Part shown: positions 1-7,693 of the stretch, piece by piece
Layout: each line of letters begins with the position of its first letter
Position numbering within the stretch: the stretch's first letter is position 1
Source: Paracoccus maritimus
GTDB taxonomy: Bacteria > Pseudomonadota > Alphaproteobacteria > Rhodobacterales > Rhodobacteraceae
Assembly (NCBI RefSeq): GCF_025195095.1
Contig: NZ_JANAVZ010000001.1
Span: 248,001-312,000, forward strand
Length of the DNA stretch: 64,000 nucleotides
Direction of reading: 5' to 3'
Notes under the pieces: model-generated
The model's database searches: none
What the model was told of the DNA's origin: nothing
Seen by the model: only the letters and a program-made list of their open reading frames with translations
Made by a program: the position numbers and the translations under genes

Positions 1-669
1 GCCATCGGGCGTTTCCGTCTCGCCCAGCTTGCGCCATGCGAAGGCGGCCAGCGCCTCGAAGCCCTCGGTCGGCCGCCAGCCCCAGGCGATGCTGCCGAAC
101 GCCGTGTCCGGGTTCGAGGCATAGCCCAGCTTGACCCGGCCGCCGCTGGTCCGGCCCTCGGAGATCACGTCCCCCGCGTCGATCGTCTCCATCGCGATCA
201 CGCCCCCCAGCGCGCCCGATCCATACAAGGTCGAGGCGCCTGGACCGCGCAGAACCTCGACCCGTTTCAGGAAATCCGGTTCCACGAACAGCGAACCCTG
301 GCGATAGGATTCATAGTATTTCTTTTCGCCGTCGATCAGCTGAACGATCCCGGCTTCGGATGCCGCCGTGCCGGATGAGCCAAAGCCGCGGATGTTGAAA
401 CCCTGTCCGAAAAAGCTTGAGGAACCGACGCCTGCGACACCCGGCACCGTTGCCAGCACGTCGCCGATATTGCCCGGCTGCAGATCGTCCAGATCCTGAT
501 CATCGATCACGCTGACCGATTGCGGGACCGAGGACGCAACCTTCTGGGTGCCGGCGCGCAACACGATCGGATCCAGCGGAATGCTGTTTCCTTCCTGCTG
601 TGCGTGGGCCGGTGCGGCCAGATATGTCGTTCCAAGCAGCAAGGCGATCGCCTTTTTCGTCATGTTCAT
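1..669 (-). CDS. hmuR: TonB-dependent heme/hemin receptor, N-terminal part
   Basis: Outer-membrane beta-barrel receptor that would bring heme across the outer membrane using TonB energy. The gene starts at 669 on the minus strand and is cut by the window edge after 223 codons. A signal peptide ends near APAHAQ (about residue 24). A TonB-box-like stretch follows (PLDPIVLRAG), then a plug domain with VPGVAGVG, FNIRGFG (about residues 90-96) and RVEVLRGPGASTLYGSGALGGVI, which are classic plug motifs. ATG at 663 is an alternative start. It is divergent from hmuSTUV, which makes heme the likely substrate. The substrate is inferred from context, while the family assignment is direct. Confidence 0.85.
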   Translation of the reverse strand, partial: MNMTKKAIALLLGTTYLAAPAHAQQEGNSIPLDPIVLRAGTQKVASSVPQSVSVIDDQDLDDLQPGNIGDVLATVPGVAGVGSSSFFGQGFNIRGFGSSGTAASEAGIVQLIDGEKKYYESYRQGSLFVEPDFLKRVEVLRGPGASTLYGSGALGGVIAMETIDAGDVISEGRTSGGRVKLGYASNPDTAFGSIAWGWRPTEGFEALAAFAWRKLGETETPDG

Positions 670-722
670 ACGCCATTCCCTCGCAAAGCGTTGTCGTGAA
701 CTCGCTTGCGGATGCTGGCGTC

Positions 723-757
723 TTGCGTCGGCTAATTATTCTTACTAAAGATGTCAA
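723..757. promoter_or_regulatory. AT-rich divergent promoter region between hmuR and hmuS
   Basis: An A/T-rich island in otherwise GC-rich DNA. On the plus strand TTGCGT (723-728) is followed after 17 bases by TAAAGA (746-751), toward hmuS. On the minus strand a perfect TTGACA (757-752) faces hmuR, but its -10 is poor. The core CTAATTATTCTTACTAAAG (732-750) has only partial dyad symmetry. It is a plausible target for an iron regulator (Fur, Irr or RirA), but I cannot match it to a specific consensus. Confidence 0.4.
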
Positions 758-816
758 GAATGGCAACCGGCGCTGCTGCCGGATGCCGGCGGACTTGCAT
801 GATGCAGAGGCAGTTG

Positions 817-1851
817 ATGAACGATCTGACCCCGGCGCGCCTGCGCGAACTGAAACGCGAGGCAACGATCCGACCTTTCGATCTGGCCGAACAGCTGGGT
901 CTGCCCGAAGCCGCGCTGGTCGAGGCCGATCTTGGGCAGGGCGCGACCCGCCTTGACCCCGCGCTGGCCCGGCTGATCCCGGCCATCGGCGCGCTGGGCG
1001 AGGTGATGGCGCTGACCCGCAACAGGTCCTGCGTGATCGAGAAGGTCGGAACCTATAACGATTTCCATGACGGCGATCATGCCGCGATGACGCTTGATCC
1101 CGAAATCGACCTGCGGATGTTCCCGTCGCGCTGGGTGCATGCCTATGCGGTGGAAACCGAAGGCAAGGATGGTCCGCGCCGGTCGGTCCAGGTGTTCAAC
1201 AGGGCCGGGGATGCCGTTCACAAGGTGCATCTGCGCGCCGGGTCCGATCTGCGCGCGTGGCAGGCATTGCGCCGCGGCCTGGCCCTGGATGACCAGCAGA
1301 CCTTGTCCGAGTTCGGCCAGCGCGCGGCCCCGATGGGGGCGAAGATCGCCGAGGGCCGCGCTGACACGCTGCGCGCCGAATGGGTGAAGATGACCGACAC
1401 TCATCAGTTCAATGCACTGGTGGCGCGGCTGAAGATGAACCGTCTTGGGGCCTATCGCACGGTCGGTGCCCCGCATGCACGGCCCTTGACTGCCGGCGCG
1501 GTTCCCGCCCTGTTCGACGCTGTCCGCGATCAGGCCCAGCAGGTGATGCTGTTCGTCGGAAATCTGGGCTGTATCCAGATCCATTCCGGTCCGATCCGCA
1601 ACATTCAACCCTTGGGTCCGTGGCTGAATGTGCTGGACGACCGTTTCAACCTGCATCTTCGCGCAGACCACATCACCGAGGTCTGGCTTGTCGACAAGCC
1701 TACCAAGCGCGGTCCCGCCATCTCGGTCGAGGCGTTCGACGGGGACGGAGACCTGGTATTCCAGTGTTTCGGGATGCGCCCCGAGAAGGGCGGCGACGCC
1801 GAAGGCTGGGCCCGGTTGGTGGCAGGTTTGCCCGCGGCGGAGCATGCATGA
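817..1851 (+). CDS. hmuS: hemin-degrading factor HmuS/ChuS family
   Basis: Cytoplasmic heme-handling protein (344 aa) that accepts or degrades heme delivered by the HmuTUV transporter. It has the family's usual length of about 340-350 aa and an internal duplication of two structurally similar halves. The N-terminus MNDLTPARLRELKREATIRP is typical, and YNDFHDGDHAAMTLDPEIDLRMF-like text occurs in the first half. I chose ATG 817 because AGAGG lies 6-10 bases upstream and the protein then begins at the conserved MNDLTPARL. An in-frame ATG at 751 would add a Cys/Arg-rich tail lying in the promoter region. Its stop overlaps the hmuT start, so the four genes form one operon. Confidence 0.88.
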   Translation: MNDLTPARLRELKREATIRPFDLAEQLGLPEAALVEADLGQGATRLDPALARLIPAIGALGEVMALTRNRSCVIEKVGTYNDFHDGDHAAMTLDPEIDLRMFPSRWVHAYAVETEGKDGPRRSVQVFNRAGDAVHKVHLRAGSDLRAWQALRRGLALDDQQTLSEFGQRAAPMGAKIAEGRADTLRAEWVKMTDTHQFNALVARLKMNRLGAYRTVGAPHARPLTAGAVPALFDAVRDQAQQVMLFVGNLGCIQIHSGPIRNIQPLGPWLNVLDDRFNLHLRADHITEVWLVDKPTKRGPAISVEAFDGDGDLVFQCFGMRPEKGGDAEGWARLVAGLPAAEHA

Positions 1852-2753
1852 AACTGATCGCCGCCCGTGTCGCAATCCCGCACGTTCCCCGTCTGATCCG
1901 GGCGATGCTGCCGTTCGCCGCTTCGGCGGTCCTGCTGGCACAGGCTGCCTTCGCTGACCCGCATCCCGGTGCCCGGCGTGTCCTGTCGATCGGCGGCTCG
2001 GTCACCGAGATCGTCTATGCGCTGGGGCAGCAGGACCGTCTGGTGGCGCGCGACACGACCTCCAGCTATCCGCCCGAGGCCGAGACACTGCCGGATGTGG
2101 GATATATGCGCGCGCTGTCGCCCGAGGGTGTGCTGTCGGTCGAACCCGATCTGATCCTGGCCGAAGATGGGGCCGGACCGCCCGAAACCATCGCCGTGCT
2201 GCAAGAGGCGGGAATCCCGTTCGAAACGATTCCCTCGGGCACCAATGCCGAAGGGCTGGCCACGAAAATCCGCGCGGTTGCCGAGGCGCTGGGTGTTCCA
2301 GACACCGCCACGGATGTGATCGCCGCGCTGCGCGCCGATCTTGATGCACTGGCCGATGTCGTCGCCAAGCCGCAGAAACGGCGGGTCATGTTCATCCTGT
2401 CGGCGCAGGGCGGCCGGATCATGGCATCGGGGCAGGGGACCGAGGCCGAGGCGATCATCCAGCTTGCCGGGGCCGAGAACGCGGTTCAGGGATTCCAGGG
2501 CTACAAGCCGATCACCGACGAGGCGATCACCGCTGCTGCCCCCGATGTGATACTGATGATGCAGCGTGGCGAGGCGACCGCCAGCCACGATTCCCCCGAT
2601 GCCGAGCTGCTGTCCATGCCCGCCTTGTCCACGACCCCGGCGGCAACGACCGGCACGGTGATCCGCATGGACGGGCTTTATCTGCTGGGGTTCGGGCCGC
2701 GCACCGGACGCGCCGCACGGGATCTGCACGACGCCATCTACGGACAAGGCTGA
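1848..2753 (+). CDS. hmuT: heme ABC transporter periplasmic binding protein
   Basis: Periplasmic heme-binding protein (301 aa) of the HmuTUV importer. A signal peptide of about 36 residues ends near AQAAFA. The mature part begins RRVLSIGGSVTEIVYALG, the usual start of class III (BtuF/HmuT-like) binding proteins. VGYMRALSPEG places Tyr86 where heme-binding relatives carry their axial Tyr ligand. The ATG at 1848 overlaps the hmuS stop (ATGA), so translation is probably coupled. The stop likewise overlaps the hmuU start. Confidence 0.88.
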   Translation: MKLIAARVAIPHVPRLIRAMLPFAASAVLLAQAAFADPHPGARRVLSIGGSVTEIVYALGQQDRLVARDTTSSYPPEAETLPDVGYMRALSPEGVLSVEPDLILAEDGAGPPETIAVLQEAGIPFETIPSGTNAEGLATKIRAVAEALGVPDTATDVIAALRADLDALADVVAKPQKRRVMFILSAQGGRIMASGQGTEAEAIIQLAGAENAVQGFQGYKPITDEAITAAAPDVILMMQRGEATASHDSPDAELLSMPALSTTPAATTGTVIRMDGLYLLGFGPRTGRAARDLHDAIYGQG

Positions 2754-3826
2754 TGGTCGCGCTGGCGCCGCCGCAGGCCTACAGTCAGGCGGGCGACCGC
2801 CGCCATCTGGGCCGCGCCCTGGCCATCTGGCTGGGTCTGCTGTTGATCGCGGTGTCGCTGCTGTCGCTTGGCCACGGCGCATCGGGCGTGTCGGCATCCG
2901 CGGTGATGGGCGACTGGCTTGCGGGGCGCGACCTGTCTGCGACCGACCGGGTGGTTCTGTTCGACATCCGCCTACCGCGTCTGCTGACGGCCGTGCTGGT
3001 CGGCGCGGCGCTGGCCGTGTCCGGCGCGGTGATGCAGGGGCTGTTTCGCAACCCGCTGGCCGATCCTGGACTGCTTGGGGTCAGCGCGGGTGCCTCGCTG
3101 GGGGCGATTGCGGCGATCGTGCTGGGCGGGCTGCTGCCGCCGGCGGTCGCGGCCTTCGCCGGTTGGCATCTTGTGCCGCTGGCCGCCTTTGCAGGAAGCT
3201 GGCTTGCGATGGTCGCGTTGTATGCCATTGCGACGCGGCAGGGTCGCACCTCGGTCGCCACCATGCTGCTGGCCGGGATCGCGCTGGCGGCGATGATCGC
3301 GGCGGTATCGGGGTTGATGATCTATCGTGCCGACGACGATCAGCTGCGTGACCTGACCTTCTGGGGGCTGGGCTCACTGGCCGGGGCAAGTTGGACCAAG
3401 CTGTCCGCGGCCGGACCGGTCATCATCCTGGCGCTGGTCGCCGCGCCGTTTCTGGCGCGCGGCCTGAACGGGTTGGCCCTGGGCGAGGCGGCAGCCGCCC
3501 ATGTCGGTCTGAGGGTTCAGCGGATCAAGGCTGCCTGCATCCTGTCGGCCGCGGCGGCGACCGGCGCATCGGTCGCGATATCTGGCGGGATCGGCTTTGT
3601 CGGCATCGTCGTGCCGCATTTGCTGCGGCTGATCGCCGGGCCGGATCATCGCTGGTTGCTGATTAATTCCGGACTTCTGGGCGCGTCCGTGCTGATCGCC
3701 GCCGACATGATCAGCCGCAGTGTCGTGGCCCCCGCCGAACTGCCCATCGGGATCGTGACCGCGATGATCGGCGGTCCGTTCTTCATGTGGGTGCTGCTGA
3801 GCAATCGCCGGGTGCTGGACGCATGA
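2753..3826 (+). CDS. hmuU: heme ABC transporter permease (FecCD family)
   Basis: Inner-membrane permease (357 aa) that forms the channel of the HmuTUV heme importer. It has about ten hydrophobic segments. FecCD hallmarks are RLPRLLTAVLVGAALAVSGAVMQGLFRNPLADPGLLGVSAGA-type text around residues 75-120 and GGIGFVGIVVPHLLRL near residue 275. The ATG at 2753 overlaps the hmuT stop by one base, and its end overlaps hmuV by four. Heme specificity comes from hmuS, hmuT and the divergent receptor. Confidence 0.9.
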   Translation: MVALAPPQAYSQAGDRRHLGRALAIWLGLLLIAVSLLSLGHGASGVSASAVMGDWLAGRDLSATDRVVLFDIRLPRLLTAVLVGAALAVSGAVMQGLFRNPLADPGLLGVSAGASLGAIAAIVLGGLLPPAVAAFAGWHLVPLAAFAGSWLAMVALYAIATRQGRTSVATMLLAGIALAAMIAAVSGLMIYRADDDQLRDLTFWGLGSLAGASWTKLSAAGPVIILALVAAPFLARGLNGLALGEAAAAHVGLRVQRIKAACILSAAAATGASVAISGGIGFVGIVVPHLLRLIAGPDHRWLLINSGLLGASVLIAADMISRSVVAPAELPIGIVTAMIGGPFFMWVLLSNRRVLDA

Positions 3827-4611
3827 GCCTGCGCGCCCGGTCCCTGCATCTGTCGCTTGGCGGTCGGCAGGTTCTGAACGGTATCGGCCTGACTGCGCGA
3901 CCGGGCCATTTCAGCGCGATCATCGGACCGAACGGATCCGGCAAGACCACGCTGCTGCGCGCCCTGACGGGCGAGATCGCACCGCAGGGCGGCACGATCA
4001 CCCTGAACGGTCAGCCGATCGACCGGCTTGCCCCCGAAACCCTTGCGCGCAGACGCGCGGTGCTGCCGCAGCACAGCGCACTGGGGTTTTCCTTCAACGT
4101 GGCCGAGATCGTCAGCATCGGCCTTGCCACACATGTCGGAACCGAGGCCGAGCGCGCCCGCCTGATCCGCGCCGCCCTTGGCCTTGTGGGACTGCCGGGA
4201 CATGCGGGGCGACTGTGGCAGGAACTGTCCGGAGGGGAACAACAGCGCGTGCAACTGGCCCGCGCGCTGGTGCAGGTCTGGCAGCCGGTCGGCTCCGACG
4301 GTCCGCGCTGGCTGCTGCTGGACGAACCCGTCAGTAGCCTCGACATCGCGCAACAACTGACGGTGATGCGGCTGGCGCGCGACTATGCAACGCGCGGTGG
4401 GGGCGTGATCGCGGTCATGCACGACCTGAACCTGACGGCGATGTTCGCGGACCATGTTCTGCTGATGCAGGACGGTCGTGCCCTGGCCGAGGGGCGGCCC
4501 GCCGATGTCATCACCGACGATTTGCTGTCGCGCGCCTATGGCTGCGCCCTGCGGGTTCGGCACGCGCCCGAGGATGGCGTCTGGTTGCTGCCCCATGGCG
4601 CTGTTGCCTGA
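3823..4611 (+). CDS. hmuV: heme ABC transporter ATP-binding protein
   Basis: ATPase subunit (262 aa) powering heme import. Walker A is GPNGSGKTT (about residues 38-46), the signature is LSGGEQQRVQLARALV, and Walker B is WLLLDEPVSSLD, followed by the switch VMHDLN. The insert KAD-like QVWQPVGSDGPRW before Walker B is typical of HmuV proteins. I chose ATG 3823, overlapping the hmuU stop (ATGA), rather than the upstream ATG 3787 inside hmuU. It is the last gene of the operon and is followed by a convergent gene. Confidence 0.9.
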   Translation: MSLRARSLHLSLGGRQVLNGIGLTARPGHFSAIIGPNGSGKTTLLRALTGEIAPQGGTITLNGQPIDRLAPETLARRRAVLPQHSALGFSFNVAEIVSIGLATHVGTEAERARLIRAALGLVGLPGHAGRLWQELSGGEQQRVQLARALVQVWQPVGSDGPRWLLLDEPVSSLDIAQQLTVMRLARDYATRGGGVIAVMHDLNLTAMFADHVLLMQDGRALAEGRPADVITDDLLSRAYGCALRVRHAPEDGVWLLPHGAVA

Positions 4612-4658
4612 CCGGATTTTCGCCGCTTGGAGCGCATATCGGTGATCCCGACGAAAAA

Positions 4659-4679
4659 CGGGGCGGCAATGCCGCCCCG
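4659..4679 (-). terminator. Rho-independent terminator of the atoE-like gene
   Basis: A 9-bp GC stem (CGGGGCGGC / GCCGCCCCG) has an AAT loop. Read on the minus strand, the stem is followed by TTTTTCG, as expected for a terminator of the minus-strand transporter gene. The plus side lacks a T-run but may still slow hmu transcripts. Confidence 0.7.
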
Positions 4680-4714
4680 GTCTTGATATCCGCACTGTCG
4701 TGGATGTTACCTCG

Positions 4715-6028
4715 TCACAGCAGATACAGAAGCCCGCCGACGACGATGCCGACAATCAGCAACTGCACGACGCAGAATCCCATGATGTCTCGGGGTTTCA
4801 GACCGGCAATGCCCAGCATCGGCAGTGCCCAGAAGGGTTGCAGAAGGTTGGTCCAGGCATCGCCCCAGGCAACGCCCATCGCGACATGCGCGACATCTGC
4901 CCCCAGTGCCTCGGCTGCGGGCAGCATAACCGGCGCCTGCACAGCCCATTGCCCGCCGCCCGACGGCACGAAGATATTGACGATACCCGCGCTGATGAAG
5001 CTCCAGAACGGCAGGCTATCGGCGGTCGAGATCGACACGAACCATTCCGACAGGCTGGCCGCAAGCCCGGTATCGGTCATGATCGCCATGATGCCGGCAT
5101 AGAACGGGAACTGGATCACGATTCCCGCGCCGCCGCGCACACCGTCATCCAGCGCGGCCAGCAGGCTGCGCGGCGTGCCGTGACACAGGATCCCAAGGAA
5201 CAGGAACAGGAAGTTCACCACATTCAGGTTGATGCCTCCGCCACCGGCGAAATAGGTGGCCAGCCAGATCAGGCCCGGCACGCCGATCAGCCACATCAGC
5301 ACGGGGCTGTTTTCCAGCCGCTCGGCCGGGGTGGCGTGCGGGGGCAGTGCCGACCGTCTGCTGTCATCCGCCAGCTTGGCCGGATCAACCAGCACCTGTT
5401 CCGATTCCAGCGGCAGCATCAGCCGGTTGACCAGCGGCACCACGATCAGCACGGCGATGACGATGACCAGGTTCCAGGGCGAAAAGATTGTCTGTGCAGT
5501 TGGAATCACCCCTATCCGATCCTGGGTGAAATGTCCCTCGGTCGCGATGGTCAGCGGGATCGAGCCCGAAAGGCCGCCATGCCAGATCACGAAACCGGAA
5601 TAGGCGGCCGCCACCAAAAGGCGATAATCCACCCGGATCTGCCGCGCCAGTTCCTTGGCGAAGATCGCCCCCACAACAAGGCCGAACCCCCAGTTGATCC
5701 AGCTGGCCGCCAGCGAAACCACGCTGACCAGAATGATCGCCGACCCGCGCGACGTGGCCAGACCCGCCACCCATTGCAGGATCCGTCTGACCGGTGGCGA
5801 ACTGGCCAGGATGAAGCCGGTGACCAGCACCAGCAGCATCTGCATCGCAAACTGCAGCAGCGACCAGAACCCGTTGCCCCAGATCCCGATCAGCGCGACC
5901 GGGGTGACATCCTGCGTCACCATCGCCGCCAGCGCAGCGACCAGCGTCAGGATGATGACGAAGATGAAGGCGTCCGGCAGCCAGTTCTCCATCAGTCGCG
6001 TCGCGGGACGCGAAAGCACTCTGAGCAT
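4715..6028 (-). CDS. atoE: short-chain fatty acid transporter, AtoE family
   Basis: Inner-membrane permease (437 aa) of the AtoE/short-chain fatty acid transporter family, predicted to take up acids such as acetoacetate or butyrate. It has about 11-12 hydrophobic segments. Recognisable family text includes WGNGFWSLLQFAMQMLLVL, SWINWGFGLVVGAIFAKELA and SGGGQWAVQAPVM-type glycines near the C-terminus. A clean Shine-Dalgarno (GGAGG) precedes ATG 6028 on the minus strand. It stands alone, but the phaA/phaB and methylsuccinyl-CoA dehydrogenase genes elsewhere in the window fit use of C4 acids. The exact substrate is inferred. Confidence 0.85.
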   Translation of the reverse strand: MLRVLSRPATRLMENWLPDAFIFVIILTLVAALAAMVTQDVTPVALIGIWGNGFWSLLQFAMQMLLVLVTGFILASSPPVRRILQWVAGLATSRGSAIILVSVVSLAASWINWGFGLVVGAIFAKELARQIRVDYRLLVAAAYSGFVIWHGGLSGSIPLTIATEGHFTQDRIGVIPTAQTIFSPWNLVIVIAVLIVVPLVNRLMLPLESEQVLVDPAKLADDSRRSALPPHATPAERLENSPVLMWLIGVPGLIWLATYFAGGGGINLNVVNFLFLFLGILCHGTPRSLLAALDDGVRGGAGIVIQFPFYAGIMAIMTDTGLAASLSEWFVSISTADSLPFWSFISAGIVNIFVPSGGGQWAVQAPVMLPAAEALGADVAHVAMGVAWGDAWTNLLQPFWALPMLGIAGLKPRDIMGFCVVQLLIVGIVVGGLLYLL

Positions 6029-6082
6029 GTGATTTTCCTCCGCTATCTGTAGGCAGGCTGTGGCAGGGCGTCACAAAAGACA

Positions 6083-6098
6083 AGCCCGTGTGCGGGTT
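6083..6098 (-). terminator. weak hairpin at the end of the secretion operon
   Basis: A 6-bp stem with one G-U pair and a TGTG loop overlaps the adaptor gene's stop. On the minus strand it is followed by TGTCTTTTGTG. The stem is short, so this is only a candidate terminator. Confidence 0.3.
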
Positions 6099-7693
6099 CA
6101 GTTCTCGCGGAACGCCCGGTTGAAATAATCGGCTAGCGGCTTCAGCAGATAGGCCATCGGACTGCGTTCGCCGGTCTGGATATACACCTCGACCGGCATG
6201 CCGGGAATCAGGGCAAGATCGCCCAGCTTCTCGCGTTCTTCGGGTGGGATCGTCACTTCGGCGCGGTAATAGGGGGTGCGCGTGGCCTCGTCCATCAGCG
6301 CATCGGCGGACACACGGTCCAGCCGCCCGTCGATCTCGGGCGTGGTGCGCGAGGAGAAGGACGAGAACCGCAGCACCACGGGCTGGCCGACACTGACCTC
6401 ATCCACGTTGATCGTGGCAAGTCGGGCGCCGATAACCAAGGGCCGGTCCTGCGGGATGATATACAGCAGCGGATCCGCAGGGCGAATGACCGAACGCGGC
6501 GTGGTCACCGTCAGGTCATAGATCAACCCGGCGACCGGGGCGCGAATGTCCAGCCGATCAAGCTGTTCGATCAGGCTGCGGCGGCGCTCGGCCAGTTCAA
6601 GCTCGCGATAACCCTGATCGCGCAGCTGGGTTTCGGCCTCTTCGCGCCGTTCGGCGGCCAGGCGAAGACGCTGGATGTCCAGTTCGGTCTGGCGGGTTTC
6701 GGCCTGGGCGCGGCTGGCCTGCAATTCGCCTAGCTGTCCGTCCAGCCGCGCCGCTTCGCGTTGCAGCGCCAGAACCCGCGACGCCTGGGCCAGGCCGCGC
6801 GACAGCAGGCTTTGCTGGTCTTCAAGCTCTTCACCGATGAATTCGCGCTGCTTGCCAAGGGCGTCGATCTGCGCGTCGATGCCGACCACCTGCGAACTGA
6901 CCTGTTCGGCCTGCTTCTGCAACTGGTCAAGCGATTGCCGCTGGGTGTCGCGCCGTGATTCGAACAGGCTGCGCTGGCCCGCGATCAGGCTTTTCAGATC
7001 GTCGTTCGATTCAGCGACCTCAAGCAAATGCTCGGGGAAAGTGATCTCGGTCGCGTCCGCACGTTCGGCCTCAAGCCGGCCCCTGCGCGCGAGAATCTCG
7101 AAATACTGACCTTCGACGATGGCAAGTTCGGTCGAAAGCAGCGTGCCGTCTAGGCTGATCAGCAGATCGCCTGCGGCCACCGACTGACCTTCGGTGACGG
7201 CGATCTTCTGCACTACGCCGCCATCGGGGTGCTGGACCACCTGACGCTGCCGCTCCACCTCGACCTGGCCGGGGGCGACGACCGCGCCCGCGATCCGGCT
7301 TTGCGAGGCCCACAGCCCGAAGCCGCCGAACAGAACGAAGATCGCCACGATGCCCAGCATCAGCGGGCCGCGGACCGGCCATCGCCCATCATCGGGTTGC
7401 GCGATGGGCGCGGGCGGAGGCGGAGGCGATGGCGGCGGCACATGACCGGATCGCGGCGGCGTCGGCGCGCGACCCGAGGGCGCGCCGGGGCCGGGCCTGT
7501 TGCCTGCCTCTCCGGCCATGCGGGCAGCGCCTTGACGGGGTTGCGTGCCTGCTGCGGGTTCCTGCGGTCGTGTTGTCTGGCTTGCCACCGGCTCGCTCAG
7601 CCGCAATGGGCGTTCGGTGGGCGTTGTTCCTGCGGGATCGGCAAGACGCTTCCCGTCATCGGAAGCGCCGTCCTTGCGGTCATCATCGCTCAT
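6098..7693 (-). CDS. type I secretion periplasmic adaptor (HlyD/PrtE family)
   Basis: Membrane-fusion adaptor (531 aa) linking an inner-membrane ABC exporter to an outer-membrane TolC-type channel. A single membrane helix lies at about residues 110-128 (PLMLGIVAIFVLFGGFGLW). A barrel-sandwich half follows (GQVEVERQRQVVQHPDGGVV), then a long coiled coil (about 200-370) and a C-terminal beta-barrel ending LKPLADYFNRAFREN, typical of PrtE/HlyD adaptors. The first 105 residues are an unusual low-complexity Pro-rich cytoplasmic tail. ATG 7693 overlaps the stop of the ABC gene by four bases, which fixes the start. Confidence 0.88.
   Translation of the reverse strand: MSDDDRKDGASDDGKRLADPAGTTPTERPLRLSEPVASQTTRPQEPAAGTQPRQGAARMAGEAGNRPGPGAPSGRAPTPPRSGHVPPPSPPPPPAPIAQPDDGRWPVRGPLMLGIVAIFVLFGGFGLWASQSRIAGAVVAPGQVEVERQRQVVQHPDGGVVQKIAVTEGQSVAAGDLLISLDGTLLSTELAIVEGQYFEILARRGRLEAERADATEITFPEHLLEVAESNDDLKSLIAGQRSLFESRRDTQRQSLDQLQKQAEQVSSQVVGIDAQIDALGKQREFIGEELEDQQSLLSRGLAQASRVLALQREAARLDGQLGELQASRAQAETRQTELDIQRLRLAAERREEAETQLRDQGYRELELAERRRSLIEQLDRLDIRAPVAGLIYDLTVTTPRSVIRPADPLLYIIPQDRPLVIGARLATINVDEVSVGQPVVLRFSSFSSRTTPEIDGRLDRVSADALMDEATRTPYYRAEVTIPPEEREKLGDLALIPGMPVEVYIQTGERSPMAYLLKPLADYFNRAFREN

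Noticed and set aside
751..816. Upstream in-frame ATG extension of hmuS
   Set aside because: It lies in the AT-rich promoter and gives a Cys/Arg-rich tail. ATG 817 has a ribosome site and the conserved N-terminus.
4700..6052. 450-codon plus-strand open frame opposite the AtoE-like gene
   Set aside because: The minus-strand gene has membrane helices, family motifs, a ribosome site and its own terminator; the plus frame is His/Gln/Arg-rich shadow.
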